Shown here piece by piece: positions 7,699 through 17,109 of a stretch of DNA of 64,000 bases. The stretch is taken from positions 744,001 through 808,000 of the forward strand of contig CAVPVY010000005.1 in the NCBI GenBank assembly GCA_963709355.1, written 5' to 3'. Every line of letters starts with the position of its first letter. The stretch's first letter is position 1. Position numbers and translations under genes: made by a program. Source of the DNA: PLOWO2-12-38-17 sp963709355. GTDB lineage: Bacteria > Planctomycetota > Brocadiia > Brocadiales > Brocadiaceae. The notes beneath the pieces are model-generated. The model made no database searches, was not told where the DNA came from, and saw nothing but the letters and a program-made list of their open reading frames with translations.

Positions 7699-9409
7699 TC
7701 GTGTTATCGTGATTGGGATAGATGGAGGAACATGGAAAATAATTGATCCACTTCTAAAGGAAGGTAAGTTACCTAATATTGAAAATATTATTCAAAAAGG
7801 TGTAAGAAGTTCTCTGCAAACGACAATTCCCTCTCAAACAGTACCAGCATGGCCAACTTGCATAACAGGAGTAAATCCTGGCAAACAGGGTGTATATCAT
7901 TTTTTAGCAGATTCTCATAAGGATTATGATGAAGGTAGGACATTGAATATTAATGATTTAAAGGTAAAAACTATTTTTGACTATTTAACGGAGAATAATA
8001 GGGTCTCTTTAAGTATTTTTGTGCCTTTTACATTTCCTCCTCCTGAAATTAATGGTGCTATAGTCACTCCGGTAAGGATTTTAAAGGAGTTGGGGAAGGC
8101 TGAGTTGAAGACTTTTCCTCCTGAATTATATAAAGAGATTCAAAAGGTTCTTGAAGTTAATTTAGGAACATTGGCTGAGCAAAAGGCAAAAATAGAAAGG
8201 TTGGAGGATGGATTCAAATATGTTAATAAGATGCTCGTTTTGGAGAGGATTAAAAATCTTTATCTTTTTACAATTAAGAAGATTAAAGAAGGGACTATTC
8301 ATCTAATGAATAAATACAAATGGGACTTCCTTATGGTTGTTTTTACCCCCGTAGATGGCTTGCAACACCGATTCTGGCGGTTTATGGATGAAACACATCC
8401 GACTTATGAACCGACACTTGCGAAAAAGTTTGAAAAAGCTATTTCCGATGGTTATATTCAGGTAGATCAAGCAATAGGAGATATTTTGCGACAAGCTGGC
8501 GATGACATCACTTTATTTATAGTTTCTGATCATGGAATAGCCCCTGTTAGTAAATGGTTTTTTATTAATAATTTTCTAAAAAATGCAGGATTGTTAAGGG
8601 TAAAAGGTATATCTCCGTTTCGGTTAAAAATTAAGACATATCCGCTTCAGAAAATTTTGAATAGGTCTGGGATGAAATTCTTGGCAGAAATGCTTCCACA
8701 AAGAATAAAAAAACTGAAGATACCATTATTTAGATATGGGAAAGTAGCTATTTCTGAAATGATAGAGTGGAACAATACTTATGCTTATGCCATGTCATTT
8801 GGCATTAATATAAATCTCAAAGGCAGAGAACCTAATGGTATTGTTTCTCCAAGTGATTACAATTCTTTAATAGAAAAAATAAAAATGCATTTATATCAAT
8901 TAGAAGACCCGGATACTCGTCGTAAAATAATCTCAAGGGTGTTTACGAAAGAAGAATTGTATTCAGGTCCTTATGTGCAATCCGCACCTGATATTCAGTT
9001 CTTGCTTTCTGAACCTGACTATATGTTTAGTAAAAGGCTTGATGATGCTGCCCTTTTCAAAAACATGAACCATGAATATGCAATAAGTGCCCATCATATT
9101 AATTCTGAGGAATGTGTTAATAATGCGATCTTTATGGCATGCGGTAAACACATTAAACCTACTTCCATGGGTAGTTCTCCACGAATAATGGATATTGTTC
9201 CTACTGTATTGCATGTTATGGGTATTCCTGTTCCTGAAAGTTTGGATGGTAAAATTATGACTGACATACTTGATAAAGAATTTTTAATGATGAACCAGAT
9301 AAACTATCAGAAAGCTAATATTTTTAAGGAGAGAGATGCCGTATTTATTGGAGAAGAGGAAGAACAGAAAATGAAAGAGCATTTAAGAAACTTAGGGTAT
9401 ATAGAATAA
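7691..9409 (+). CDS. Type I phosphodiesterase/nucleotide pyrophosphatase-like protein, paralogue 1
   Basis: A 572-residue alkaline-phosphatase-superfamily protein. Metal-site residues are Asp11 in G-I-D-G-G-T, Asp222 and His226 in V-D-G-L-Q-H, and Asp280-His281 in S-D-H-G. The predicted nucleophile is Thr50 in T-V-P-A-W-P, followed by T-G-V-N-P-G-K-Q-G-V. This layout resembles phosphodiesterase/nucleotide pyrophosphatase enzymes that cleave or transfer phosphodiesters. No signal peptide is visible, which points to the cytoplasm. Two close paralogues follow directly. It overlaps the GT2 gene by 8 bases. The context suggests action on nucleotide-sugars, lipid-phosphate intermediates or phosphodiester substituents of the polymer; the substrate is unknown. 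Confidence 0.82.
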   Translation: MGNRVIVIGIDGGTWKIIDPLLKEGKLPNIENIIQKGVRSSLQTTIPSQTVPAWPTCITGVNPGKQGVYHFLADSHKDYDEGRTLNINDLKVKTIFDYLTENNRVSLSIFVPFTFPPPEINGAIVTPVRILKELGKAELKTFPPELYKEIQKVLEVNLGTLAEQKAKIERLEDGFKYVNKMLVLERIKNLYLFTIKKIKEGTIHLMNKYKWDFLMVVFTPVDGLQHRFWRFMDETHPTYEPTLAKKFEKAISDGYIQVDQAIGDILRQAGDDITLFIVSDHGIAPVSKWFFINNFLKNAGLLRVKGISPFRLKIKTYPLQKILNRSGMKFLAEMLPQRIKKLKIPLFRYGKVAISEMIEWNNTYAYAMSFGININLKGREPNGIVSPSDYNSLIEKIKMHLYQLEDPDTRRKIISRVFTKEELYSGPYVQSAPDIQFLLSEPDYMFSKRLDDAALFKNMNHEYAISAHHINSEECVNNAIFMACGKHIKPTSMGSSPRIMDIVPTVLHVMGIPVPESLDGKIMTDILDKEFLMMNQINYQKANIFKERDAVFIGEEEEQKMKEHLRNLGYIE

Positions 9410-9433
9410 GATACTTTTAGGAGGAAGTGATTA

Positions 9434-11143
9434 ATGGCCAAAAAGGCGTTTCTCATAGGAATAGATGGCGCTACATTTGATTTAATTAAACCTCTTGTTG
9501 AAAAAGGAGAACTTCCCAATATTGCGAAGTTAATGAAAGAAGGTACGTGGGGTAATTTAACATCTACTTTTCCATCAATGACCATTCCAGCATGGCCAGC
9601 ATCAATCACTGGAGTAAATCCGGGGAAACTAGGTGTAAGTTCTTTTATAAGAAACACGCATACTTATGAACCTGACTGGGTGGTTTCTTCAAATGATATC
9701 AAAGCCAAATCAATCTGGAATTATTTAGAGCAAGCTGGGAAAAAGTCCATTGTTGTAAATATTCCATATCTTTATCCACCCCAAAAGATTAATGGTATTA
9801 TGGTTGCTTACTTTAATGCGCGTGGTATAGGTGATAAGATATCAGCCTATCCGTCGGAGATATCTAAAGAATTGTTTGATGTTCTTGACTTAGATTCATT
9901 AATGAAAAACAGGAGGAATTTTAGTTACGTTAGTATCTTTTCTAGATATGGCAACAAATCTTCTAAAGAATTCTGGTTGGATCAATTGGTTGGCTTTCAT
10001 CGTATAGCTGTAGAGAAGCTTCGTGAAGGTACTCTTTATTTAATGAGCAAATATGAGTGGGATTTTTTTATGGTTGTTTTCAATTCGACGGATTTTCTCC
10101 AGCACAAGCTTATATGTTTTATAGATAAGAATAACCCGGCTTATGATGCAGAACTTTCAAAGAAATATTATAATGAAATCTTTGATTGTTACAAAAGGAT
10201 TGATAAAGCAATAGGTGACATACTTAGAAAGTTAGACAAAGATACGGCTGTCGTAATAATTTCTGACCACGGATTTTCGACTCTTAAAAAGAAATTTTTT
10301 GTGAATAAATGGTTAATAGCAAAGGGGTTGCTTTGCTTAAATAGTTCAAAATACAAGATTACCTTATTAAAGGTTCCTTTGTTCGGGATTCTAACAAAGC
10401 TGGGAATGTTAAAAATAATCCACTTCTTGCCAGAGAAAATTAAGAATATGCACATACCAATTATCTGGAGGAAGAAAAAGAGTTTTTCGGAAATTGTTGA
10501 TTGGAAGAAAACAAAGGCATATTCACATTCAGACACCATAAATATAAATTTAAAGGGAAGAGAACCAGCAGGAATCGTGAATAATGAGGAATATTGGGAT
10601 GTTATCAATTTTATAAAAAAGGAACTTTCTGTACTAAAAGACGATAAAACCGAAATGGCTATTGTTGATAAAATATATGAAAAAAGTGAAATTTATTCGG
10701 GTCCGTTTGTTGATAATGCAAGCGACCTCCAATTTTTCTTTAATTCTCCAAGTTATGGAATTAGTACCAAACTTTTTGGTGGTAGGGGGTTCTTTGAGCA
10801 GATTACTAAAGAAGATAAGGTCGTTGGTGTACATCAAAGCGCTAATCAAGGGATTTTTATTGCTTATGGCACAGAAATAGATAATGGAAGAACGCCAAAT
10901 ACCCCACATATTATGGATATAACACCTACTATACTCTATTTACTAGGACTTCCTATTCCTGAAGAAATGGATGGAAGAGTTTTAAAAGATATAATTAGAG
11001 CTGAATACTTAAGTAAAAATCAAATACAGTATACAAAGGAAAATATTTTTAGGGAGAAGGTTGAAAAAGATGCCGAATCATTTACCAAAGAGGAATCGCA
11101 AAGGATCATGAATGCTTTAAAAGGCTTAGGATACTTTGGTTAG
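9434..11143 (+). CDS. Type I phosphodiesterase/nucleotide pyrophosphatase-like protein, paralogue 2
   Basis: A 569-residue paralogue of the preceding gene with the same architecture: Asp11 in G-I-D-G-A-T, Thr50 in T-I-P-A-W-P, S-T-D-F-L-Q-H in the middle, then S-D-H-G. Both also share the I-N-L-K-G-R-E-P segment near residue 375 and a C-terminal L-G-Y. The start ATG at 9434 has a strong AGGAGG site at 9419-9424. All predicted metal and nucleophile residues are kept, so it should be active. It is clearly diverged from paralogue 1, so it may act on a different substrate, or the two may form hetero-oligomers; both ideas are inference. Confidence 0.82.
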   Translation: MAKKAFLIGIDGATFDLIKPLVEKGELPNIAKLMKEGTWGNLTSTFPSMTIPAWPASITGVNPGKLGVSSFIRNTHTYEPDWVVSSNDIKAKSIWNYLEQAGKKSIVVNIPYLYPPQKINGIMVAYFNARGIGDKISAYPSEISKELFDVLDLDSLMKNRRNFSYVSIFSRYGNKSSKEFWLDQLVGFHRIAVEKLREGTLYLMSKYEWDFFMVVFNSTDFLQHKLICFIDKNNPAYDAELSKKYYNEIFDCYKRIDKAIGDILRKLDKDTAVVIISDHGFSTLKKKFFVNKWLIAKGLLCLNSSKYKITLLKVPLFGILTKLGMLKIIHFLPEKIKNMHIPIIWRKKKSFSEIVDWKKTKAYSHSDTININLKGREPAGIVNNEEYWDVINFIKKELSVLKDDKTEMAIVDKIYEKSEIYSGPFVDNASDLQFFFNSPSYGISTKLFGGRGFFEQITKEDKVVGVHQSANQGIFIAYGTEIDNGRTPNTPHIMDITPTILYLLGLPIPEEMDGRVLKDIIRAEYLSKNQIQYTKENIFREKVEKDAESFTKEESQRIMNALKGLGYFG

Positions 11144-11162
11144 ATTAAAGGGGATGAAGAAG

Positions 11163-12815
11163 ATGCCGAAAATCGTTGTCATAGGAATAGATTCAGCAAC
11201 GTTCGATATAATAGAGCCGCTTGTGAATCAGGGGAAACTTCCGGTCTTTGCCAGATTTATGAAAGATGGGGTTTGGGGAAGACTTCGATCAACCATCCCA
11301 CCGGTAACACCACCAGCATGGACGTCATTTATGACAGGTAAGAACCCTGGCAAGCACGGTATATTTGACTTCTATGGATACACCACGAGTGGCTACGAAA
11401 GGCCAATTATAAATTCACAATTTAGCAAGGCAAAAACGTTATGGAAGATACTGAGTGAAAATAATCAAAAGGTTGGTATTATCAATGTCCCGTTAACATA
11501 TCCACCGGAGGAGGTTAATGGGTTTTTAATACCGGGTATGCAGTATGCATTTGATGTGAATAAAGGATTTACCTATCCGAAAGAGTTGTTGTCTGAAATT
11601 GAGGGAAAGTTTGGAAAATATGAAGTGGTTTTTGGAGACGAGAGGTCGCTTTATACCAATGAATTAGACCATTTTATATCGAAATGGAAGGAGATTACTG
11701 CTAAGCGGCAGGAAATTATTCTCTATCTTCTCGATAGATATGAAACAGACTTTTTTATGCCTGTTTTTTTTTCTATAGATCTCATTCAGCATCATTTTTT
11801 TAAATTTTACGATAGCACACATCCACTTTATGATAAAAAACTGGCTGCAAAATATAAGAATGTGATTCCAGACTTTTACCAGTTGATTGATACGTATATT
11901 GGGCAAATATTAGATAAATTGGATAAAAACACCACAGTTTTTATTGTTTCAGATCATGGTGCTGGTCCGCATACAGGAGGTTTTTATATCAATAAATGGT
12001 TAATGAAGAAAAAACTTCTGAAAATTAAAAAGCGATACTACCCACTCTTGTGGATACGATGGCCTCATATCTTTTTTAAAATTTTGAAGAAATTCAGGCA
12101 TCCCGGTATTGCATGGACGATTCCCTTGTTTCTTTACAATCAATTGAAAAATAAAGTAGACCCACGAGAAGGCTTACGTTTATCACGGTTGATTGATTGG
12201 AAAAGAACGAAGGTTTTTTCTGGTAATTTTACAGAACAAGGTATTTATATAAACCTTAAAGGTAGGGAAGTTCAAGGAATTGTCGATCAGCGTGAATATT
12301 TAGCGCTGAGAGATTATGTGGCAGAGAGTTTAAATGTACTTACTGATCCAAAAACCAAGAGAAAGTTAGTCGATGTTGTTATAAAAAAAGAGGAGATTTA
12401 TAACGGTCCTTATACCCATTTTGCCCCAGACCTGTTTATTATGATGAAGGATGGAGAAATTTTACTTCAAAAAGATATACACAATGGGTTGTTCCGGTAT
12501 AATCCTTATGTTGGAGGTACACACAGGATTGATGGAATCTTTCTTGCGAAGGGTAATATATTAAATGAATTGCCAAAGGTAGATAATCCAAGAATAATCG
12601 ATCTAGCACCTACCATCCTTTACCTTATGGATGTTGAAATTCCTGAAGATATGGACGGTCGGGTTTTGAAAGAAATCGTCAAAGAAGATTTCTTAAAACA
12701 GTTTCCAATACGGTACGGAGCGCCTTCTCAAGTTGGAAACCAACAAGGAATTTATAGTGAAAATGAGGCAGAAAAGATAAAAGAAAATCTGAGGAATCTT
12801 GGATATTCTGCATAA
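11163..12815 (+). CDS. Type I phosphodiesterase/nucleotide pyrophosphatase-like protein, paralogue 3
   Basis: A 550-residue third paralogue. I place the start at ATG 11163 because the product then begins like its two relatives (I-V-V-I-G-I-D) and AAGGGG lies about 9 bases upstream; in-frame TTG 11136 and ATG 11154 are alternatives. Asp10 is followed by S-A-T, where the others have G-G/A-T. Thr49 sits in T-P-P-A-W, with D-L-I-Q-H-H and S-D-H-G later. It contains the shared I-N-L-K-G-R-E segment and ends R-N-L-G-Y-S-A. It is the last gene before a 160-base gap with hairpins, so it may close this transcription unit. Confidence 0.82.
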   Translation: MPKIVVIGIDSATFDIIEPLVNQGKLPVFARFMKDGVWGRLRSTIPPVTPPAWTSFMTGKNPGKHGIFDFYGYTTSGYERPIINSQFSKAKTLWKILSENNQKVGIINVPLTYPPEEVNGFLIPGMQYAFDVNKGFTYPKELLSEIEGKFGKYEVVFGDERSLYTNELDHFISKWKEITAKRQEIILYLLDRYETDFFMPVFFSIDLIQHHFFKFYDSTHPLYDKKLAAKYKNVIPDFYQLIDTYIGQILDKLDKNTTVFIVSDHGAGPHTGGFYINKWLMKKKLLKIKKRYYPLLWIRWPHIFFKILKKFRHPGIAWTIPLFLYNQLKNKVDPREGLRLSRLIDWKRTKVFSGNFTEQGIYINLKGREVQGIVDQREYLALRDYVAESLNVLTDPKTKRKLVDVVIKKEEIYNGPYTHFAPDLFIMMKDGEILLQKDIHNGLFRYNPYVGGTHRIDGIFLAKGNILNELPKVDNPRIIDLAPTILYLMDVEIPEDMDGRVLKEIVKEDFLKQFPIRYGAPSQVGNQQGIYSENEAEKIKENLRNLGYSA

Positions 12816-12838
12816 TCCGAACGAGTAGGAATTTCTAA

Positions 12839-12858
12839 GGCGGTGGTTATCCACCGCC
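12839..12858. repeat. Perfect inverted repeat after the phosphodiesterase trio
   Basis: GGCGGTGG and CCACCGCC pair perfectly around a TTAT loop. More dyads follow: AGGTG/CACCT near 12914-12925, then CACCTC with GAGGTG about 11 bases later around a T-run. The region could end or attenuate the upstream transcript, but the first hairpin is not followed by a T-tract. Confidence 0.5.
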
Positions 12859-12975
12859 ACGCCAACCACAAGGATTGGTGCTTATTTCTGATGTTTAAGT
12901 AGTAATATCGGCTAGGTGACCACCTCTTTTTTCTGATGAGGTGTGGCATATAACCTTTAATTTCAGGAGTACAAA

Positions 12976-14460
12976 ATGGTTGTCTTTCCGAGCATCAAGG
13001 ACAAAAATAAAGTGTTGCTATTTTTCCCAAAGCTTGACCCCAGAGAATCAGGAAAAGTAAAAGCCTGGGAACCTATTTCTGTGATTACCTTGGCAGGTCA
13101 CCTCATAAATCAGGGATTTTCAGTCGAGATTTGTGATAGTCGAACGCAAGACGACATTAAGGATATACTGGCTAGGAATAAAGATGATCTGCTTTATGTT
13201 GGTGTTACTGCAATGGCAGGTTATCAGGTAGTTGATGGCTATCTTTTTTCCAAATATGTTAAAGAACTTTTTCCTCAGATACCCGTAATATGGGGTGGGT
13301 GGTATCCAACGATTGCGCCGGATCAATGCCTTGAAAGTCCATATATCGACATCGTAGTGAGAGGACAGGGAGAGGTGATTTTGCCAGAAATTACTGCCAA
13401 AATGAAAACTCTTATCTCGATTAGTGATACGACAGGAATTTCTTACAAACAAGACGGAAAAGTTGTTCATAATCCGTTGCGACCTTTGGTAGATTTGAAT
13501 ATCTTTTTGCCCGTTAATTACGAACTCTTGGATACATCCCGTTATACGCTGAGTGAAGGTTTCCTACATTACATTACCAGTGTTGGGTGTCCTTATTCCT
13601 GCACTTTCTGTGGTGTTTCTTCCTATTTAAAACGGAAGTGGTATAGTTTGAATCCGGAAAGGATTGTTCATGAAATAAAAGTGCTTTGTCAAAAGTATCC
13701 AATAAAGAAAGTAGCATTTTTCGATAGCACATTCTTTGTAAATCTTAAAAAGAGTAAGGAAATGTTGAAGGGATTTATCAGAGAAAATTTAAATTTCTCA
13801 TGGGGTGCAAATTCATATGTCGATCAAGTAGTAAATTTTGATGACGAAATGCTTGAATTGTTGTGCGCTACGAAATGTTTCTGTCTGGAATTGGGTATTG
13901 AAAGTGGGTCAAAACGGATTAGGGAAATATTTCAGAAGAATTTTACCGATGAAAATATAGCCAAGGCAGTTGAAAAACTTGCCAGGATTGGAATTCCTAT
14001 TAGAGGGAATTATATTATTGCACCTCCGTTGGAGAAAAAGGAAGACTTTCTGGCTACGATACGTTCTATGTCTTTTGTAAAAAAGGCACATCCGGATAAT
14101 AATGTGATTACATACCAATACATACCTATTCCAGGAACACCACTTGCTGAGTATGAAGATGAAAGAAAGAAATTCTTGCCTAAGGGTATTTCCGATTGGA
14201 TTACTTGGTATTGTCAAGTTGCTTACGACGTGCTTACACCATGGGTGGCCAGAAAGGATGAATTTGGTCGCCAACCGATGTTACTTTATTTTAAACTGGC
14301 CTTTATACAGCCGCTAAAACATAGAAAAATAATGGTATTCCCATTGATGATTCTTCAAAAATTAGCAGCCTTTCGGTTGAAGCGCGAGATATTTTCATTC
14401 CAGATCGAATGGTATCTTTACAGGTGTTTTCTTTTTTTTAGAAAAAAAGGTATATTATAG
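12976..14460 (+). CDS. B12-binding-domain radical SAM protein
   Basis: A 494-residue radical SAM enzyme. An N-terminal cobalamin-binding-like Rossmann region (about residues 30-150, with W-G-G-W-Y-P-T near 106) precedes the radical SAM core. Cys205, Cys209 and Cys212 form the CxxxCxxC [4Fe-4S] motif. G-I-E-S-G-S near residue 310 is the usual SAM-contact motif. The D-x-H-x-x-G base-off cobalamin motif is absent (D-S-R in that place), so cobalamin binding is uncertain. Class relatives methylate or rearrange unactivated carbons in lipids, sugars and antibiotics. GGAG at 12966-12969 supports the start. Its role in this polysaccharide locus is unknown. Confidence 0.82.
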   Translation: MVVFPSIKDKNKVLLFFPKLDPRESGKVKAWEPISVITLAGHLINQGFSVEICDSRTQDDIKDILARNKDDLLYVGVTAMAGYQVVDGYLFSKYVKELFPQIPVIWGGWYPTIAPDQCLESPYIDIVVRGQGEVILPEITAKMKTLISISDTTGISYKQDGKVVHNPLRPLVDLNIFLPVNYELLDTSRYTLSEGFLHYITSVGCPYSCTFCGVSSYLKRKWYSLNPERIVHEIKVLCQKYPIKKVAFFDSTFFVNLKKSKEMLKGFIRENLNFSWGANSYVDQVVNFDDEMLELLCATKCFCLELGIESGSKRIREIFQKNFTDENIAKAVEKLARIGIPIRGNYIIAPPLEKKEDFLATIRSMSFVKKAHPDNNVITYQYIPIPGTPLAEYEDERKKFLPKGISDWITWYCQVAYDVLTPWVARKDEFGRQPMLLYFKLAFIQPLKHRKIMVFPLMILQKLAAFRLKREIFSFQIEWYLYRCFLFFRKKGIL

Positions 14461-14509
14461 AAAATATTCCCATGAGGATGATGCCATTAGTCTGGCGGTG
14501 ATATAGCAG

Positions 14510-15583
14510 ATGCATAGTAAATTAACAGAATCGTCTATTGAAATTAGGCCATATAGTCCAGGTGATGAAGAGGATATTAATAACCTCTTTAACAGGGTTT
14601 TTAATAAAGCAAGACCACTGAATAAATGGAAGTGGATGTACATAGAAAACCCTTTTTATAATAAAGATCTTGCAAAATGGATTACTATTGCTGAGGAGGA
14701 TGGGAGGATTATTGGTCATTATGCAAGTTGGGCTATAAATTTTAAATTTGGTAATAGAATTGTAACGGCTGCTGAGCCGATTGACACTGTAGTTAATCCG
14801 TCAAGAAGAGGGATAAAACTTCTTACAAATCTGATTGAACAACATAAGCAGAATAATCATGGTATTGCTGCATTTGCTTATGGTTTCCCAAATAAAATTG
14901 CTTACGAGATAGGAGAAAGGTTTTTTGGATATAAGGTTCTTGGTGTAATGATTGAGTATTTTAGAAGACTTAGCCTCAGATGTGCTGTGAAAAATCGGTT
15001 TCCAAAGTGTCCCTCATTAATACTAAATCTTATTCATAAAATTAGTCAGAAGTTTTATTCTTTAATAGTATCTATAAAAATAAGAAGGGACAAACAACTT
15101 TGTATTAAGACGGTAAATAGTCTTGATGAAAGGGTTAATAGTTTATGGAATATCACCAAAGATCGTTACGGTATTATGACTGTAAGAGATCAGAAGTATT
15201 TAAATTGGAGATATAGTTACGGATCTTATACAATCCTTATTGCTGAACGAATGGGAACGTTAGAAGGTTATGCGATTCTGAAAATAGAGGAAAAAGTAGC
15301 CAAAGTGGGATTAATTATGGATTTTCTTTCTGTGGAAAAATCTACTTTATCATTACTGTACGCCTCGCTAAAATATTTTATTGAACATGGAACCGATTAT
15401 GTTCTTTGCAGTATTTTAAAAGAGGATCCTTTTAATGTGTATCTCAAAGGGGTTGGATTTCACGAACATAGTGGGTTCCAACCAATTCCTGTTGTTTATT
15501 CTCAACTTTCTTCTGAAATAGATATAGACTTTCTTAAGAATTCTGCAAATTGGCATCTTTGTTACGGTGATAAGGAAAGATAA
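14510..15583 (+). CDS. GNAT-superfamily acyltransferase-like protein
   Basis: A 357-residue protein whose first 150 residues fit a GNAT fold: I-E-I-R-P-Y-S-P-G-D-E-E at the start, then a segment I-D-T-V-V-N-P-S-R-R-G-I where acetyl-CoA pyrophosphate is usually held. The second half has a weaker, GNAT-like repeat. Similar two-domain proteins are common in exopolysaccharide loci and probably add an acyl group to an amino-sugar. The acceptor is unknown. It starts 49 bases after the radical SAM gene and is followed by a 304-base gap, so it may close that short unit. Confidence 0.65.
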   Translation: MHSKLTESSIEIRPYSPGDEEDINNLFNRVFNKARPLNKWKWMYIENPFYNKDLAKWITIAEEDGRIIGHYASWAINFKFGNRIVTAAEPIDTVVNPSRRGIKLLTNLIEQHKQNNHGIAAFAYGFPNKIAYEIGERFFGYKVLGVMIEYFRRLSLRCAVKNRFPKCPSLILNLIHKISQKFYSLIVSIKIRRDKQLCIKTVNSLDERVNSLWNITKDRYGIMTVRDQKYLNWRYSYGSYTILIAERMGTLEGYAILKIEEKVAKVGLIMDFLSVEKSTLSLLYASLKYFIEHGTDYVLCSILKEDPFNVYLKGVGFHEHSGFQPIPVVYSQLSSEIDIDFLKNSANWHLCYGDKER

Positions 15584-15887
15584 GTTGAAGAATCAAGATT
15601 TCTTTTGTCACTTAATAACAAAAGTTTTGTCATTCCCAAAAAGGTGAAATATCTGCATTTTTTTGTTCTGGTGATTAATTTATTAATAAATGCATATTTG
15701 CTACAAAAAAATGGGAATATATTTTGTTTTTAAATGGTTGACAGCTGGAATGAAGATTACCATGAAGAGTATATTTTTACTGATAAATATATAACAAAAG
15801 ATACGAGATGATTTATATTACTGTTTTAAATATTATTTCAGAATTCGTTACTAAGGCTTTTGAACTAAAAGTACTCTTCGATGTTCT
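15584..15887. other. Intergenic region before the GT4 block
   Basis: No gene is visible in these 304 bases. The region contains a 14-base palindrome, ATTTATTAATAAAT, at 15678-15691 and a TTGACA at 15738-15743 with no convincing -10 at the right spacing. It probably holds the promoter for the glycosyltransferase block that follows. Confidence 0.4.
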
Positions 15888-17099
15888 ATGAGGATACTGC
15901 TAGTTCACGATCATTATTTGCCGTGTGGTGGGGCTGAGGTCTATTTTACCAACATTATCAATTCCCTTGAGGAAAAAGGACTTGAGATTGCCGTTCTATA
16001 TTCGGCCATGAAGGATAATGGGTATAAAAGTAGTAAGAGAAAAGAGTATTTTATTCCGCCGTCACCCGGTCTTTTACGGGGTTTATCCCTGCTAAAAGAG
16101 GTTAGGAAAATAGTAAGGGAGATCAATCCTGATATAATTCATATACACGGTCTTCACGGCTATACCAGTCCTGTGGTTGTAAAAGAAATGTTAAGGATGC
16201 GGCCAACTATACATACAGCGCATGATATTATGGCGTTTTGCTTAAATAGCAAAAAGATATATAACCCGGAGGATAATATTTGCAAAAGACCTGTCGGCTG
16301 GGGTTGTTTGACTTCTGGATGTATAGGGTTCTCTGAAAAGGGCACTGTTATATCAACTTTAAAGAATATAATAACTCAAAATGCTGAGATGCGGCAATAT
16401 AGGAAACTCATAAAGATTATCGTTGCGAGTAAATATATGAGGGATGAATTAGTCAGGAATGGAGTCTCAATAGAAAATATAGAGGTGCTTTATTATTATT
16501 TAAACGTAGAAAATGATTGGTTTAATTGGAGAGAAAAAGAAGAGAAAAGCAATGTTATTCTTTATGTTGGTAGGGTCGAAAAGAATAAAGGAGTGGGGGA
16601 ATTAATTGATATTTTAAGTTTAATACAAGATATTCAGTGGCGGGCGAAGATTATTGGTTACGGTAGTTATGAATGCGAGGTAAGGAGGAAGATTGACGCT
16701 GTTGGGCTCTCAAGTAAAATAGATTTGGTTGGACATATACAGCACAGCAATTTATTGCAATATTATAATGAAGCGGCCGTGGTTGTTGTGCCATCCATAT
16801 ATCCTGAGCCCTTTGGTCTTATAGGAATTGAAGCAATGTATTTTGGAAAGCCTGTTGTCGCCTTTGATGTTGGTGGTATAAGTGAATGGTTGAAAGATGG
16901 AGAGAACGGTTTTCTTGTAAAATTTCCTGATAAAAAACAATTTGCAGAGAGAATTAAACTTCTTTTAGAGGACAGTTCTTTAGCAGAGAAATTTGGTAGA
17001 AATGGAAAAGAAATTGTAAAACGGTTTTTGAGTAAAGAAGAGCATGTAAGTAGATTATTGCAAATATATCTTAATGTTATAAAAGAAAAGGTACTCTAA
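15888..17099 (+). CDS. Glycosyltransferase family 4
   Basis: A 403-residue GT-B fold transferase. The N-terminal H-x-Y-L-P-C-G-G-A-E is the acceptor-site loop typical of GT4. The C-terminal half has L-Y-V-G-R-V-E-K-N-K-G and the retaining-enzyme E-x7-E motif in E-P-F-G-L-I-G-I-E, followed by G-K-P-V-V-A-F-D-V-G-G. It transfers a sugar from an NDP-sugar with retention, most likely in assembly of the repeat unit. A second GT4 gene begins 10 bases after its stop, so they should be cotranscribed. Confidence 0.88.
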   Translation: MRILLVHDHYLPCGGAEVYFTNIINSLEEKGLEIAVLYSAMKDNGYKSSKRKEYFIPPSPGLLRGLSLLKEVRKIVREINPDIIHIHGLHGYTSPVVVKEMLRMRPTIHTAHDIMAFCLNSKKIYNPEDNICKRPVGWGCLTSGCIGFSEKGTVISTLKNIITQNAEMRQYRKLIKIIVASKYMRDELVRNGVSIENIEVLYYYLNVENDWFNWREKEEKSNVILYVGRVEKNKGVGELIDILSLIQDIQWRAKIIGYGSYECEVRRKIDAVGLSSKIDLVGHIQHSNLLQYYNEAAVVVVPSIYPEPFGLIGIEAMYFGKPVVAFDVGGISEWLKDGENGFLVKFPDKKQFAERIKLLLEDSSLAEKFGRNGKEIVKRFLSKEEHVSRLLQIYLNVIKEKVL

Positions 17100-17109
17100 T
17101 TATAGTTAA

